A stretch of 64,000 bases of DNA from Undaria pinnatifida (GCA_012845835.1 JABAKD010000025.1:4109819-4173818), one strand, 5' to 3'. Positions 9,147 to 21,845 are shown, counted from the first letter of the stretch. Notes: a model not told the origin generated them from the sequence alone. Program-made: numbers and translations.

Positions 9147-10737
9147 TATTGTTGTCCGTGTAGGGCTGGAAGTGTGGTGTAGTTCACTTGTTGTTTCTAT
9201 ATTGTAGATGTTTAGATCGGTTAGTTCCCTCGACTTGCTTGCTTCCACGCCACGGGATATGGAGCTCTGTCCTACGCTGCGCAAATGCCGCTATCCACGT
9301 GCGCACCTTGCCGCCCTCATGGTTCCACGGACGGATCTCTCAGCTCTTGCTGCTCTCCTCACTTTGCCCTTCTCGTGAAGAACAAAAAATCCATTCATCC
9401 CGCTACGACTGGGCCATCCAGGGATTTGAAACTCCTCTTATAGTCTAGACCATCCATCAATTTACCATCATCATGCATTCGGATACGAACACACAAGAAG
9501 CAACAGTCGGAGAAATCCTGCCACGCCAAGAACGGTGAGAGAAACTAGCCCGTCGCTCGGGGAGGGTTGACGCTGCCTAGTGGTCGGTGTGTTGTTGTGG
9601 ACAGGCAGCAGTCATGCATCGCTGGAAAGTCGGAATACAGCGCCATGTATCTACTCGGTAGTGTTCGAGATAATGAATTCAAAATTTTCACAAATTTCGA
9701 CAGTCCCGCAGTCCGGGTAATGATTCATCGTGAATGATCAATTGTCCCACGCTGTTCGTGAATTTAAGGATCGTTTACCTTATAATAGTTATGTTTATAT
9801 GGTCCTTAAATTCCAGGACTGAGTGGTGTGCCGTGGACCAGCCACTAGCTTCTGTCACCGATCGCGGAGGGTCAATAAAGTTGATTCGAGTTCCGACACG
9901 CTCGTACACCGCCCCTGTTCATTTTTCGCCAGCAGCCGCAGCATTATCATCATGCAGCAGGAAAGGACACCTATATCTAACAGGAAGGGGGGTTACGTAT
10001 GCTCTAATGAGAAAATCAGGCAAATTGGGGAATGCCGTTTTTGAAGATGCCCGGTTTTCTGAAGTTCTAGACTAAATACTTGTCGAAAGACACTCTCCCT
10101 CATGAGAATCCCAGCCCTTGAGTCCGCATTTCCTTGACGGCTGTCAATGTACTGCTGTACGAGTAGCACTGCTGAACTATCTGTAGGTCAGCGGCCGGTG
10201 GTCCGTCGAACATAAGCGGAGTGCAACAGATTAGTGAGGCCTATGGTTCATCGCGAGCACCGCCTGTACACCAACTAACTATATTGTTTCCAGCAGGCAT
10301 ACACGGGGATTTCGCCGGTGGCCGGGTAAGGGCCGCCGTCGGATAAAATGCCCGCAGGCAACAACAACAACAAGGAAGAATAGCTGCATTATTATTTATA
10401 GACTGTTGACGATGCCCAAGGGGCTGCTTGTCCCGGGCCCGTGAAATGTTCGATTATTCCCGTCGAGATGGAAAGAAGGCCGGTTACGAAGACCAACGCC
10501 CGAATGGGCGGGGCGGACCGTGTCTGTGGATGAAGTTCGACGGAAGGCTGTTTTCGTATGGCCGGGGGGTTCGTTAGTGGGTGTGAGCTTGCGCCAGCCC
10601 CACACACACTATATACCCCGAATGACGACGTTCCGGGTGGCTATCTCCACCGCACGTGATCCCCAGGGACCAGGTGGAGTCGACGTACTCAAGCATCCGT
10701 ATACAACGGCAGCTTGCGCTGCTGGATGGAGTGGTAA
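9147..10737. other. Spacer with one hairpin
   Basis: An 11-bp perfect inverted repeat (GAATTTAAGGA at 9760-9770, TCCTTAAATTC at 9803-9813) is the only structure noted. Short frames on both strands show no bias. Confidence 0.45.
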
Positions 10738-10850
10738 CGGTGACCACCTGTAGGGACGGCTCGCGCTGCCGCTACCACGTGAACTGAAGGATACGCCAGC
10801 CACAGCAGTGGCGCTGGATGAAGAATACAATCGAGTTAGAAGTTTGGGGT
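10738..10850 (+). mobile_element. Family E retroposon, head only
   Basis: Matches the 5' part of family E (GACGGCTCGCGCTGCCGCTA, GAAGGATACGCCAG). The 3' half is missing. Confidence 0.55.
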
Positions 10851-11539
10851 TGTGTTTAAATTATCGATGACTTTTGCCCGCTTTTAAGCCAGTGGGAACT
10901 CTCTGTTGCGATTATAGATTGATGATACCACAAGTATACCGACAACGGCCACGCTCGTATTCCAATATGTATACTTGTAGTGTATATTGCTTTTGATCCG
11001 AACGGTATCCTGAGGCACTACAACTAGTGTACCACAGGTGAACGCAGGTGAACGCTAAGTAACAAAATATGAGATATTCGGATGATGCCCCAAACGTAGC
11101 CGCAAGATTCAGAACAACGTTCTCGATGAGATAATTGAAACTTGTAACCTCTACCAATTATACATATATGCAACACAGCAACAGACTGAACTGTGTACGT
11201 TGTCTCCTCAAATACGATGATGACAATATAATATACTGCAGTCGCACGACAAAAATGGTTGAAGAGCAAGCAGCAGTGCGCAGTATTCGAACAAGCAGCG
11301 GAGCAGCAGCGGCACGCGATAGCAGCACCGGCATCAAATATAATGCTACTTCGTATTAATAGCTAGTAGCGAAGAGGGGAAGTAGCGGCACAGCAGCATA
11401 GCGCCGCACGTCGATCGCAAGGCTCGGAATATCTTGATCCCGTGTCCGAAAAGACGGCACGTAACGTGCGTTTTGTTGGGACATCGACATGCAGCAGCAG
11501 TGGAAGTAGACGATCACATCACTCTTTGAAGAATAGCAG
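10851..11539. other. Spacer
   Basis: No supported gene or repeat seen. Confidence 0.4.
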
Positions 11540-11870
11540 GTTACACCGCTCCGCGGAGCGTTTTGAAAAAGTAAACTCGGGGAGCGGAGGGGATATCCGC
11601 CCTTGGATATCACGAAGCGGAGCAGATTTTTGGAGTGTGTTACGGAGCGGAGCGGCGCGGATATCCGCGTGCAGGGAAAGTCACGGATTGTCAACGAGCG
11701 GATGTACCCACAGCTACGAATGTAATGGATTATTGCGGAGCGGATATCCGCCGCACGTTTTTTTTTCACGGAGCGGTTTATCTCACCCCGTCGATCAAAC
11801 CGCACGCAACCGCGGCATTTCCCCACGGTGCACCGTAGCAATTCTCCATAAAAATGATATGGATATCCGT
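11540..11870. repeat. GCGGATATCCGC palindrome array 1
   Basis: Repeated GGAGCGG and exact or near copies of the self-complementary 12-mer GCGGATATCCGC, near 11592 (one mismatch), 11656 and 11739, with TCACGGATTGTCA between units. It shares unit order with array 2 (12530-12800). The long minus-strand open frame across it (289 codons from 12225) is a by-product of a stop-poor repeat and was not called. Confidence 0.8.
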
Positions 11871-12529
11871 GAGTAAATACCAATAAGTACGAAAGAATAC
11901 GATGTACTGGCCGATAAAACGTTTCTCTTTTCGCAAGCTTGTGGCGCGCAAAGCCCAGCACCAGAGGAGAAAGGTGCACAAACATGAAAACGTTGCGTCC
12001 CTCGGGCAAGAAGAAGAAAAAATGAATGTTGAATAGTTGCACATTTGTTGACCATGCAGCACAGAAGTGACGGGGGCCGGGGAGGCAGACGCGCGACAGC
12101 AGCACAGCTCCTGACCCAGGACCATATGGCTCTCCACCATGCAGAACGTCAACGGCAGCAGTGAACACGCGAAACCAACTATGACAACAACAGCAAGCAG
12201 TGAAAAACAGCAAAACAACCACCACCTGTTCATACTATGTTTTTCTCGCGGGTCGGGGCTTGAAGATGCCGTCGTTATGGACGCCATACATATATATCAT
12301 ACAAGGAACACACCGCTGCTGTTTTATGCCAGGTATATCAAAGTCGTTCTACAGCAGGTTGTCCAGAATTCGGAACAAATTCGTCCGTGGAATAACGGCG
12401 ACTTTTGACCGGTTTGATCCGTGAGATACTACCCCGTAGTAGATGCCGAGTACCTACGGAGTGGGTCGAACCGCTGCGTACGATATAAAAACCGTGTTTC
12501 ACGGTTTCAACCGCGCAGTTACAATCCGT
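11871..12529. other. Spacer between palindrome arrays
   Basis: A minus-strand frame (12287 to 11778) begins with a membrane-anchor-like stretch (WWLFCCFSLLAVVVIVGFAC) but shows no codon bias or splice context. Left uncalled. Confidence 0.35.
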
Positions 12530-12800
12530 ACGGAGCGGGGCGGTTATTTGTACAATAATGTCGCGGAGCGGATATCCGCGCGTCGTGCAACTCACGGGTT
12601 TATTGCGAAGTGGATACCCGCCCTTGAAAACGTCACGGAGCGGAGCGAATGTTTTTTTTTGTGGAGTGTTACGGAGCGGATATCCGCTCGTCGTGGGGAA
12701 AGTCACGGATTGTCACGGAGCGGATATCCGCCGCTACAAAATGTCACGGAGCGGTGCGGTGCGGTTTGATCGAACTGCTCCGTAAAAAATCGCTTTGCGG
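12530..12800. repeat. GCGGATATCCGC palindrome array 2
   Basis: Exact palindromes near 12568, 12677 and 12722 plus decayed ones near 12612 and 12797, separated by GGGGAAAGTCACGGATTGTC. Clearly related to array 1. Confidence 0.8.
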
Positions 12801-14042
12801 ATATATTCTCACTCCGTGCATATCTTTCCCTGAAAAATTGTCTACTATATACCAATACCAGGGCATTACTTGGCTGTTACGCTGTTTGCGCGGGCGCAAC
12901 ATTTAGGTCAACATAACCGTTTTGCGAAACAGTCGCCGCGAGGTTAGTTGCGCAACACGCGATTTTGGGCGCGCAACATTTTTCGCTGCAGGCAAAATAT
13001 TTTTTTTTGCGCTCTTTTTTTCGGGTCTTTTTTTTTCTCAATCGCCGTAGTACGTAGGCGATTTTTTTCTCTCAAAACGTCTTTTGTTTTAGAATTCTGT
13101 GATGCGTGCTGTCATGCGATAACGACGGCAAGCTACTACTACTACTACTGTTGCAGTGACGGTGTGGAAATTCCAGCATCAAGGTCGGGAACTGGGGGGG
13201 GGTTACTCGCTTTATCCATGGCGGTAGTCGGAATACCGTAGACCTGCCGTAGACTCTCGCATCCCTTACAATGTCGGGAGCGTGTCGGGTTTCACCGACC
13301 ACGCAGACGCGTGCAGCACGAAGAAAGGTCTAGGGAGGGGGGTGGGTTATTTTTTCGTCATACCTTTCTGGTGTGGCGTCGTCGGCCACACTGCTGGCCT
13401 ATCCTTTTTTTGCTGCTGCTGATGTGCGACTCGAGCCGAAAACATAGAAACGACACACATAGACTGGGCATTGGGAGCATCACCGATCACCGCCTATGGC
13501 GAATGGCGAATGACGAGTATACTATTGATATGTTTCTCTCTTTTTTATGGATTGACCTAAGGTGCAGCGATGCTGGCCCCGAGCTACTCCTGACTTCGGG
13601 AGTATACGTATAATACTAATACTAATACTAGTAGTAAGTGCGATCACCTCGTTTCTGCTTCAAGACATCCCAAGGCATTCTGATGCACGCCTTTTTGAGG
13701 TGCGCGAGGAGTTTGTTGCTTGGTTTTCAGGCGTGCGTATGTTCACGCATATTTCACATTTTTTTCGCGAGCAACACGCCTTGCGCCGCCTGTTGCGCTG
13801 CGCGCAACAGACGCCGAACCACTAATTTATGCCTCTGCTATATACCACATCATCACTCTTTGAAAAATAGTCTGCTGCTGTACTAAATAAGCAAGTCAGT
13901 AAGTGTGTAAGGCTATTTTGAATATTTTTTTGTGCCCAGGCCATGTGGGTTTCGTGATCGATCGGGTGGCAATACTTGCAATATACTCAGAATTAGTGTT
14001 TGGGTGACGTGCAGAGCTCCTTGAGTGAGGAACTTCAGAGAA
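12801..14042. other. Spacer
   Basis: T-rich runs near 13000-13070 and a short ACTACTACT tract at 13135-13150. A family H fragment lies at 13232-13322. No gene seen. Confidence 0.45.
13232..13322 (-). repeat. Family H fragment
   Basis: Reverse complement of the core GGTGAAACCCGACACGCTCC...GGGATGCGAG found at 18250-18462, 49585-49712 and 50846-50945. Confidence 0.6.
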
Positions 14043-14312
14043 ACAATATCGCATGATATGATAGCATAACAATAATATCGTATGATATGATAGCATAACA
14101 ATATTTTCGTATGATATGATCGCATAACTATAACATCGTATGATATTATAGCACAACAATATCGTATGATATGATAGCATAACAATGTCGTATATATGAT
14201 GATAGCATAACAACATCGTATGCTATGATAGCATAACAATAACATCGTATGATATTATAGCATGAAAATAGCGTGTGATACAAGTATGCTATGATGATAG
14301 AATATAGCATGA
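14043..14312. repeat. AT-rich minisatellite, about 26-bp unit
   Basis: About ten diverged units of ATCGTATGATATGATAGCAT plus AACAAT. Confidence 0.85.
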
Positions 14313-15093
14313 TGATGTGTCGAAAGTGAACGCTGATGAACAATTTATCCCTTGACCTGCAGTAGGTACACCGCGGATTGTTTTGTCACACACAAATTGA
14401 ATGGAATTCTGACGATATTGGGTGGTTTTCGCCTCCTCCATTCAGTCAAAAATATTTCACATGTCTGACAGATCACCTATAATACCATATATCTCCACTT
14501 GGTGATCTACAGCAGCAGCAGTAGCAGTAGCAGCAGCAGTAGCAGTAGCAGTAGCAGTAGTAGTAGTGGTAGTAGATATTTCGGGGAAGATCTGTATGTT
14601 CTAGCTCATGTTACCGGGCGCGAGTCGTACGATCTTCTTCGTGATCTGTTTAAAATGTAAAAAGTGTTTCCAGGGTTGTTGGAACTGCACTCTCTATATA
14701 GTACACATTCTGCACAACGTCTCATATCGGCAGATGCAGGATCTACTGTAGTAGATGATCTAGATGATCTAGATCATGATCTGTCCGAGGTGTGGACATT
14801 TTTTTTATTAAAAGTCTGTACCTTTATCGCACTAAGCCTCACGCAGATGCCCTCGATGCCGCGACGGCAGCGCAAATCGCACCCCCGAGCGCGGGTGCGC
14901 GCGAGAGAGAGACCGCGCGCGCAACGGGCCAACCATGTTTGAATCATGGATTTTGAGGTCATTTTTTGTGTGGTACACATATATACGTCTACTACTGCTT
15001 GCTGTAGTAGGTAGTGATATGCTGTCATTTCCAAAACTGCTATTAATACTTGATGCTACCACTGCTACTACTACTGCTGTAGGTATATGTGAC
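14313..15093. other. Spacer with (CAG/TAG)n tract
   Basis: 14512-14575 is a compound CAG/TAG trinucleotide tract. 14735-14790 repeats TAGATGATC in near-palindromic form. No gene seen. Confidence 0.5.
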
Positions 15094-15420
15094 TTAGTTT
15101 GGGTAAGCTATTGGTTAACCTTTTGCAAGTGGTCAAACGGACTAATTCCCCACTAATTCCTCAACAAATGGCGTCGTCGACAGACCATGGGTTTTTGGGT
15201 CGTGGGTTCAAATCCTACATCCACCTACAGGTACAAACTTTTTCAGACTTTCCCCATGTCAAACATGAAAAAAACTCAGGCAATGAAACGGCTGGGATGT
15301 TGAAAGGTCCGCCCGTATATCCGGCTGACCTGCTATCCCGCCGTTTCAGGGGGGGAAAGTGTTCTAAGGCTTAGTTTGGGTAAGCTATCGGTTAACATTT
15401 TGCAAGTAGTCTCCCGACAC
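15094..15420 (+). mobile_element. Family D tRNA-derived element with repeated head, copy 1
   Basis: A body of about 277 bp (15094-15370) contains an A-box-like TGGTCAAACGG and a B-box-like GGGTTCAAATCCTAC with an acceptor-like ATCCACC; it ends in GTTTCAGGGGGGGAAAGTGT. It is followed at once by a second, truncated copy of its own head (TTAGTTTGGGTAAGCTATCG). Copies at 17653 and 22332 have the same arrangement. Confidence 0.75.
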
Positions 15421-15744
15421 TAATAAAGCTACTACTACTGCTGTAATTATTAGTGTATACTACCTGCCATGATGGTACATTCAGGTGGTGTGTTTCGTCT
15501 TCATCGCAATGTTAAGTAAACCGTTATTTTATTTCTACCCAACGACATCAGGACACCCAGTGTTCATGCTGATTCTTCATTCTACATAGAGAGAAGAGAG
15601 ATACAAATCCTGTGGTCGCACTATTAAAGGTTGCACCGTTTAAATTTGCTTTCTGGGTACTGTTGTTGTGCCTCATCCTCCAAAGACTGATTTTTCGGAG
15701 AAGGAACGTGAAACCCGATGAACGAACAACGAACCCATATATAT

Positions 15745-16110
15745 ATATATTAAAAATTAAAATACACTCCAGCTGTGAGATCGAATATTTTGTCGAAACT
15801 CATCTTTGCAAGCTGTGTGTGATACTCCGATCGCGCGTATTACGGGTTGTTTGTCCTCATTAAGGATATAGGTCGGCGACTCCTCTTGCAACTACAGTGT
15901 AGCTATCAGGGTCAACAGGGTGATGTTAGGCAGTCTGTGCGCGGAAACTATAAAACCCGTTTCTGAGGGAGACAAAATCTGACAGCTGTGGAAGAAAATG
16001 CATCAGTTTATCAAGTGAATACTGTAAGTCGAATAACCGGTGAGGGAAGGGCGGAGTTTTAAGGACCTGGGGGCCTGATTTTGATCGAAAGGGGGGAGAG
16101 TATTTATATA
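15745..16110 (-). mobile_element. Family B retroposon, near full length
   Basis: Read on minus it ends CGATCTCACAGCTGGAGTGT, then an AT-rich tail. Copies: 16620-16935 (+), 17205-17440 (-), 21415-21845 (+), 28385-28570 (-), 36050-36300 (-). Short 3' fragments at 18580-18645 and 26343-26412 show 5' truncation. Confidence 0.75.
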
Positions 16111-16619
16111 TCCCATCCGTGGTGGTGGTGTAAAACAGAACACGTTCCAAACAATAAGGACATTTCGACGATTATGGGTTAATACTAATAATAATACATT
16201 AAGTATTAATATCAATACTATTATTAGCTTGAGGAGCCGGCCCCGTTATTCTCAAGATATTTTGGCGGTCTTACGGGCGCTGGCTCTATCGTCATTTCGT
16301 CATGTCGTAGCATGCGGCGTCTACTCGTGTAATAGGGCCCGAAAAGCACGTGACGCGCCCCAAAGAAGTCTCCTCCTACGTAGCGCTTTTGGGCACTGCT
16401 TGCCTGCTTGTTATTGTAGAATCAACCAACTTCCGTCGATCCGGACGTTGACAGTATAGCCGAGCAGCTACATAGAGGCAGATGTACGATGTACGACTTG
16501 CGTCAGCTATCTATGTACTTCGAAGTATGTATGATTGATGTAATGGTTGATGTTATATACCCCCCCCCCCCCGCCCCCCCGCGCGCCTTGAAAACCCCGC
16601 CGTTAGCTACCCTTCCTCC
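16111..16619. other. Spacer
   Basis: C run at 16561-16580. No gene seen. Confidence 0.4.
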
Positions 16620-16935
16620 CCTCAACGGTTATACGACTTACAGGATATACATGATGAACTGATGCAATCCACAGCCGTCAGATTTGTCCCCGTCAAAAAC
16701 AGGTTTCATGATTTCCGTGCACAGATCGATTAACTTCACCCTGATGACCCTCGTACAAGCTACGTCTACTTACTGCTTGTTGTAGTTTTAAGGGGAGTCG
16801 CCGACCTATATCCTTAATGATGAGGACACACACTTTTCACCCAGTAACACGGGCGGTCGGTAGTAGCGATCGGAGTGTCACACAGCTTGCAAATTTGAGT
16901 CTCATCGAAATCTTCATCATGTAAGGTTATATATA
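16620..16935 (+). mobile_element. Family B retroposon
   Basis: Shares GGGGAGTCGCCGACCTATAT and ACACAGCTTGCAAA with other copies. The extreme 3' end is diverged. Confidence 0.65.
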
Positions 16936-17204
16936 GGTGGGGACACAGAGTGCCCCCTGCAGGTCTGCCAATTGAGCAGGTCCTCGGAGAGTGCTCACTT
17001 TCTTTTCCTCCGTAGAGACGTTGCTTTTATTCGATTCCACCAGAGGCAGGCCTTTCGAGGCCGAATCTTGACAATCACAGCTGGAGTGAGTGTATTTCAA
17101 TTTTTTTGTAATACACTACGTGTATACCACGTTCAGCCGAGGGGGGGGGCGGGGATTGGGATAATATACAACAATAGCTACCCACGCCCTGCCTCCCCCC
17201 TTGA

Positions 17205-17440
17205 ATATATTATAAAACTAAAAATACACTCTAGCTGTGAGATCGAATATTTTGTCGAAACTCATCGTTGCAAGCTGTGTGTGATACTCCGATCGCGCGT
17301 ATTACGGGTTTTGTGTCCTCGTTAAGGACATAGGTGGGCGACTCCCCTTGCAACTACAGTGTAGCTATCAGGGTCAACAGGGTGATGTTAGGCAGTCTGT
17401 GCGCGTAAACTGTAAAACCCGTTTCTGAGGGGGACATATA
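17205..17440 (-). mobile_element. Family B retroposon
   Basis: Very close to the copy at 15745-16110 across the shared part. Confidence 0.75.
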
Positions 17441-17652
17441 TATATACATATATGTAACAGTTGGCCTCGGTTGGCACCGACGCTGTACAACATTTTATGT
17501 ATATTGGAGTTGGCGTTGGTTGGCAACGACGCTGTAAAACATGCCATTCACTGCGTGCGCTTGACATCCAGGGCACCGTTTTTTTGTTCTTCTGTTTTTC
17601 TTTTTCGGCGGTCACCATGATGGTTATCGAGTTAGACCATTGCTATAACAAG

Positions 17653-18000
17653 GCTTCGTTTGGGTATGCATTCGGTTAACCTTTTGCAAGCGGTCAAACG
17701 GACTAATACCCCGCTAATTCCGTAACAAATGGCGTCGTCGACATACCATGGGTTTTTGGGTCGTGGGTTCGAATCCCACCATCCACCAATAACATTTTTT
17801 ATGACTTTTCCAGGAACTTGAAAAATACCCTCCGCGGTATCCCCAAGAAGCGAAACCGCTTGGATATTGACACTTCCACCCGTATATCCGGCCGACCTGG
17901 TATCCCGCCGTTTCAGGGGGGGAGAGTGTTACATGGCCTAGCATGGGTAGGCTATCGGTTAACCTTTTGCAAGTGGTTTGACGCAATAATAGCCCACCAA
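17653..18000 (+). mobile_element. Family D element with repeated head, copy 2
   Basis: B box GGGTTCGAATCCCACC near 17764. A second head starts near 17934 (GTAGGCTATCGGTTAACC). Confidence 0.75.
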
Positions 18001-18249
18001 TTCCCTAAAACCATACATAGTTGCGGGGTGGATAACTCTAACTCCGCGCAAGGGGAATGATCGCATCACGTAGTGTGAACATGGTAAGGCACCCACGAGG
18101 CAGTTACATAGTGATGCCCATTGCTGTCTCTGGAGTGGCTACACCAGAAAACGAAGTAGCTCATTGGCTCTGTCATCCATGAGCAAGAAAGTAGGCATAA
18201 GGTGCCGAAGTCCGTCTTACGAGCGGTTCTTGAAAGTATGTATGCAGTT

Positions 18250-18462
18250 CACCCTTCATGCGACTCGCCGAACACCTCACGGCGCTTCGCGCTTGGTGCG
18301 AGCAATGTCTGCCTGGTTGGTGAAAACCCGACGTGCTCCGTCCCGACATAGTAGGGATGCGAGGGTCTATGGTCATACGACGACGGCCATGCACAATGTA
18401 AGTAACCCCTCCCCCCGCCTCCCCATACGACTACGGCCATGCACAAATTGAGTACACCCCCC
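18250..18462 (+). repeat. Family H repeat, longest copy
   Basis: Starts TTCATGCGACTCGCCGAACA and continues through GGTGAAAACCCGACGTGCTC to a C-rich end after AATTGAGTACACCCC. Confidence 0.7.
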
Positions 18463-18579
18463 TCCCTCTGCCCCCCCCCCAAGGGGCCGTTTTTTTTTTC
18501 ACCACTTTTTTTTTGTATATTAGTGTAACAATCCTTCCGTAACATCACATCACATCCCTGGTATGTATATGTACGACAT

Positions 18580-18645
18580 ATATGAGTTTCGACAAAATAT
18601 TCGATCTCACAGCTGGAGTGTATTTTATTTTTTATAATATAGATT
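18580..18645 (+). mobile_element. Family B, 3' fragment
   Basis: Only the last 60 bp or so of family B (GAGTTTCGACAAAATATTCG onward). Confidence 0.7.
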
Positions 18646-19099
18646 GATCGAAAATCCTCTTTGTTTGGTCGCTCTCACAGCTGAATGAAGTGTATATATA
18701 TGTATATATATTACATACGAAATATTTTTTCGACAGTGGCGATGGTGGCGTACAGGACATGTACAAGAAACGCAGGAAGCAGATGACAGACGAGGTGTCA
18801 ATGGCATCAGGCGCCGTCAAAGATTGGTCCTGAGAAATAGTCAAGTGCTACCGAGATGGTACCCGTGCTGCTGTGCAAAACCGAAGCAAGAGGGTCTGGA
18901 TCATGAATAGGAGTTGCCTCGTCAAAAAACGGCATCCAAGCCCCCAGCGGCAAGGTTAACACACACAAAGCAACGGCTCGCAGTATTCGTCTGCTGCTGT
19001 AGCTGCGGGAAGCGTTACTGTTTGCTGCTGTCGTGCCAAGATTCGCCTGTATGCGCAAGGATCGTGCTGCAACTCGGCCGCAATGCAAGGCTAAACATA
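18646..19099. other. Spacer
   Basis: No supported feature. Confidence 0.35.
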
Positions 19100-19380
19100 T
19101 TCTGGTGGTTGGTGGTACCTTCGTGGTGCCACATCATGGTATTGATTTCACTTTTTATATTGTTCTGGCGGAGGCATGAATTGCGTCAGCTGCGATATAT
19201 GCGTGTACTTGTACCACTTTTGGTTTGTGTTTTTTTCCCTGGGGCATTTTATACATTTTTTTTCATAAAAATGTTTCTAGGACGTCATTTCTCCACTCCA
19301 GAGTGACTGGAGCCTGTCTTGCGACCACGAACTTGCTTAATGATTTATGCGAGTTAGTTTGAGAACAACAACAACGGTAC
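19100..19380 (+). mobile_element. (CAA)n-tailed element, 5'-truncated
   Basis: Matches the 3' part of the long element at 57605-58740 (GGCATGAATTGCGTCAGCTG, CCAGAGTGACTGGAGCCTGT) and ends GAGAACAACAACAA. Confidence 0.7.
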
Positions 19381-19889
19381 CGCTCGCGCCACAAGTACGA
19401 GTACGATACCGGATACCAGGTAACAGATAGGATTAAGGGTTTCAAGGCTTTGCTACAACTACATACGGCAAACAGATAGCAGTTGTCCGCGCGCCACGCG
19501 ATGAAACCTGCCGTTCCACGCTCGATCCCTCGGCTCTTCGGCACTTTCTGCTCCACCACCTAGGAGCGAGCTCACAGCTGCTTTGTACCACTCAGCACAT
19601 CTGAAAACAGAAAACTCGCCGTCATGAAGCAGCTGTGTGTGGCCTATAGATCGCCTCCCAGCAGCATTGCAGTCATGTGGAAGGCGTTGTATCTAGCAGG
19701 AGGGGGGGGGGGAGGGGGGGGGGGGGGCTCTCTTTCGTTCTGTGTTTGGTTTTATCTATGATTTAGTATGTGTTCGGTTTTATATTGGATTTAGTATGTG
19801 CGATTGGGGGGGGCGGGGGGGGCGGTGTCAGGTCATCCCCGCCCTGTCGGGAGGCTCGAAGTTGAATAATTTGACGTGTGGTGTCGGAA

Positions 19890-20075
19890 AAAAAAATCTG
19901 GCCCACCCCTGTTTAGTTTTTTTTTTTTGCTCCGTGGGGTATTATTGTTCCACCCCAGGATGACTGGTGGAGGTTGTCCTCGGACCACGGTCGGTCATGG
20001 TTGTGCGCGTTGACTGTTGTTGTCAATGTGAGAACAGCAACGGCAACAACAACAGCAGTCGCTTGCCACCAACAG
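19890..20075 (+). mobile_element. (CAA)n-tailed element, diverged truncated copy
   Basis: Shares the GGGGTATT...TGACTGG...GACCACGG order and ends AATGTGAGAACAGCAACGGC then CAA repeats. Confidence 0.5.
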
Positions 20076-20199
20076 CAGTATTTGAGAATGTTGTTTTATG
20101 ACGGAAAGTTGAACTACCTCGTATAAGCTCTTGCTACTCTGACCACGGTCGGTCATGGTTGTCGTCACTCCGACAGCACTCCAGAAAGCAGGCGCGTTC

Positions 20200-20549
20200 G
20201 TCTGTGCTCACGATTACCGTGCGGTTCGTACGGTGCAGGCAGCCTAACCGCTGTAGTTTATAGCCGCGAGTTGGTTAGTTGTGGGAACGGGGGAACTCTA
20301 TGCCGTACTTGTAGTTGAGTGGATACCCGCGGCCATGTAAGTTCAGTTTGCACATTGGATCATTTCATGTGTACGCCTTTATCGTATCGTGCGTTTTCAG
20401 GCGGCAAAGCCTACGAGTAGTATGTCCCCGACGAATTTTGATTTCATTTGGTTTTTCGCATCTTCCTAGGGCTCCAGCACCTTTCTTTGTGTGACCACGG
20501 ACTCTAGATTTTTGACAAGACTGAGAACAGCAACAACAACAACAACAAT

Positions 20550-20595
<46 letters not shown>

Positions 20596-20614
20596 GCAGC
20601 AGCAGCAGCAGCAG
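20200..20614 (+). mobile_element. Second (CAA)n-tailed family (C2), full copy
   Basis: Starts GATTACCGTGCGGTTCGTAC and passes GAGTGGATACCCGCGGCCAT and CTAGGGCTCCAGCACCTTTC. It ends in (CAA)n then (CAG)n at 20526-20614. A matching copy lies at 27848-28190. It has a different body from the first CAA-tailed family but the same terminal microsatellite. Confidence 0.75.
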
Positions 20615-20909
20615 TCCCTTGCCACCAACAGCAGTACTCGGGAATGTTGTTTTATTACAGAAAGTTAAACTCGTGTCATATGAGCTCTTACTGCCAGTGT
20701 GTGGGTCTTTCCGACATGTTGATAGTCAATCATGTGATGGAGCGTCATCAGTAGTACCGCAGTAGGGGGATACATTCGAATGGGTAAGATAGGCCGCAGG
20801 ATTGCGGTCTCGTGGCCACGCGAATATTTGATGGAATGGTAATTCCGTGCAGAGAAGATAACCCGTAGAATCGAGTTACGTATATACGTGATACATATCA
20901 TCGCTCATA

Positions 20910-21075
20910 TTCTTTTTTTTGTTTTGTTTTTTAATCCTCGGGCGGATGGGGAAAGATAAAGATCGAGCTCACCACACTTCTTCCACGTATTTTCATACAC
21001 ACGTCGTGTGTCGATCGTATGATTGCATTCGCAATCCAGCACTACTCTGCTGGCGTGTCCTTCGGTTCTCATATT
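20910..21075 (-). mobile_element. Family E retroposon
   Basis: Same 3' terminus (CCATCCGCCCGAGGATTAAA on minus) and A-rich tail. Confidence 0.7.
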
Positions 21076-21414
21076 TAAAGCACAAGAACATTCCCAATGA
21101 TGGAAGGTCCTTGGCCAAGAGACGGCATAGAAGTAAACAGTAATAATAGTACGTCGGACGAACGAACGTCGTTGGACGTTCCTCGGAAAGGTTGTCAGAG
21201 CGCTACTTGTGGTAGACAGGTGAAGCGCACACTAAGCACTAAAAGCAGAACTCCCTCTCTGATGTGCCGTTCCTTTCCTCTCGAGCGCCTCCTAGCTCCA
21301 CGTCGCCTCAGGTAACAAAACTTCCACATTTTGGCTGCGAAGTATCCACCTTTTTTTGTGGTCGCAGTTTCTACAGAGTTTTTGTCGTGTTTTGTCACTA
21401 CTGAGTATATATTT

Positions 21415-21845
21415 GTCCCCTTGAAGGATTCATAATTTCCGCGCACAGATTGAGTAGCCCCGCCCGTCCCCCCCCCACCGCTCCCTCTTCTTGTACAAAC
21501 CCAGGCCCACACGCCCTTACAAACTCCGCCCTCCCCTCACCGGTCATACGACTTACAGGGTACACTTGATAAGCTGATGCATTTCCTTCCACCACAGCTG
21601 TCAGATTTGGTCCCCCTCAAGAACGGGTTTTATAGTTTCCGCGCACTGGTTGATGAACATTACCCTTTTGACCCCGGTACAAGCTGCACCGTAGTTCCAA
21701 GGGGAGTCGCTGACCTATAAGAAGGACACACAGAAAGTAATGCGCGCGATCGGAGTATCACGCACAGATTGCAAAGACGACGAGTTTCGACAAGATCTTC
21801 GATTTCATAGCCAGCTGGAATGTATTTTTATTTTTTAATATCGGC
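21415..21845 (+). mobile_element. Family B retroposon, longest copy
   Basis: Extends further 5' than other copies (CGGTCATACGACTTACAGGG) and ends in the AT-rich tail near 21845. Confidence 0.7.

Noticed and set aside
11356-12225. 289-codon minus-strand open frame, the longest in the window
   Set aside because: It crosses the GCGGATATCCGC array, which lacks stops in several frames. No codon bias, splice context or domain.
15094-15220. Possible tRNA-Leu or tRNA-Ser with long variable arm
   Set aside because: The spacing between boxes and lack of a matching acceptor stem, plus three dispersed copies with the same long body, indicate a SINE-like element.
20365-20628. Poly-Cys, poly-Val or poly-Thr proteins over CAA tracts
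   Set aside because: Trinucleotide repeat artefact; same at 29841, 31265 and 34523.
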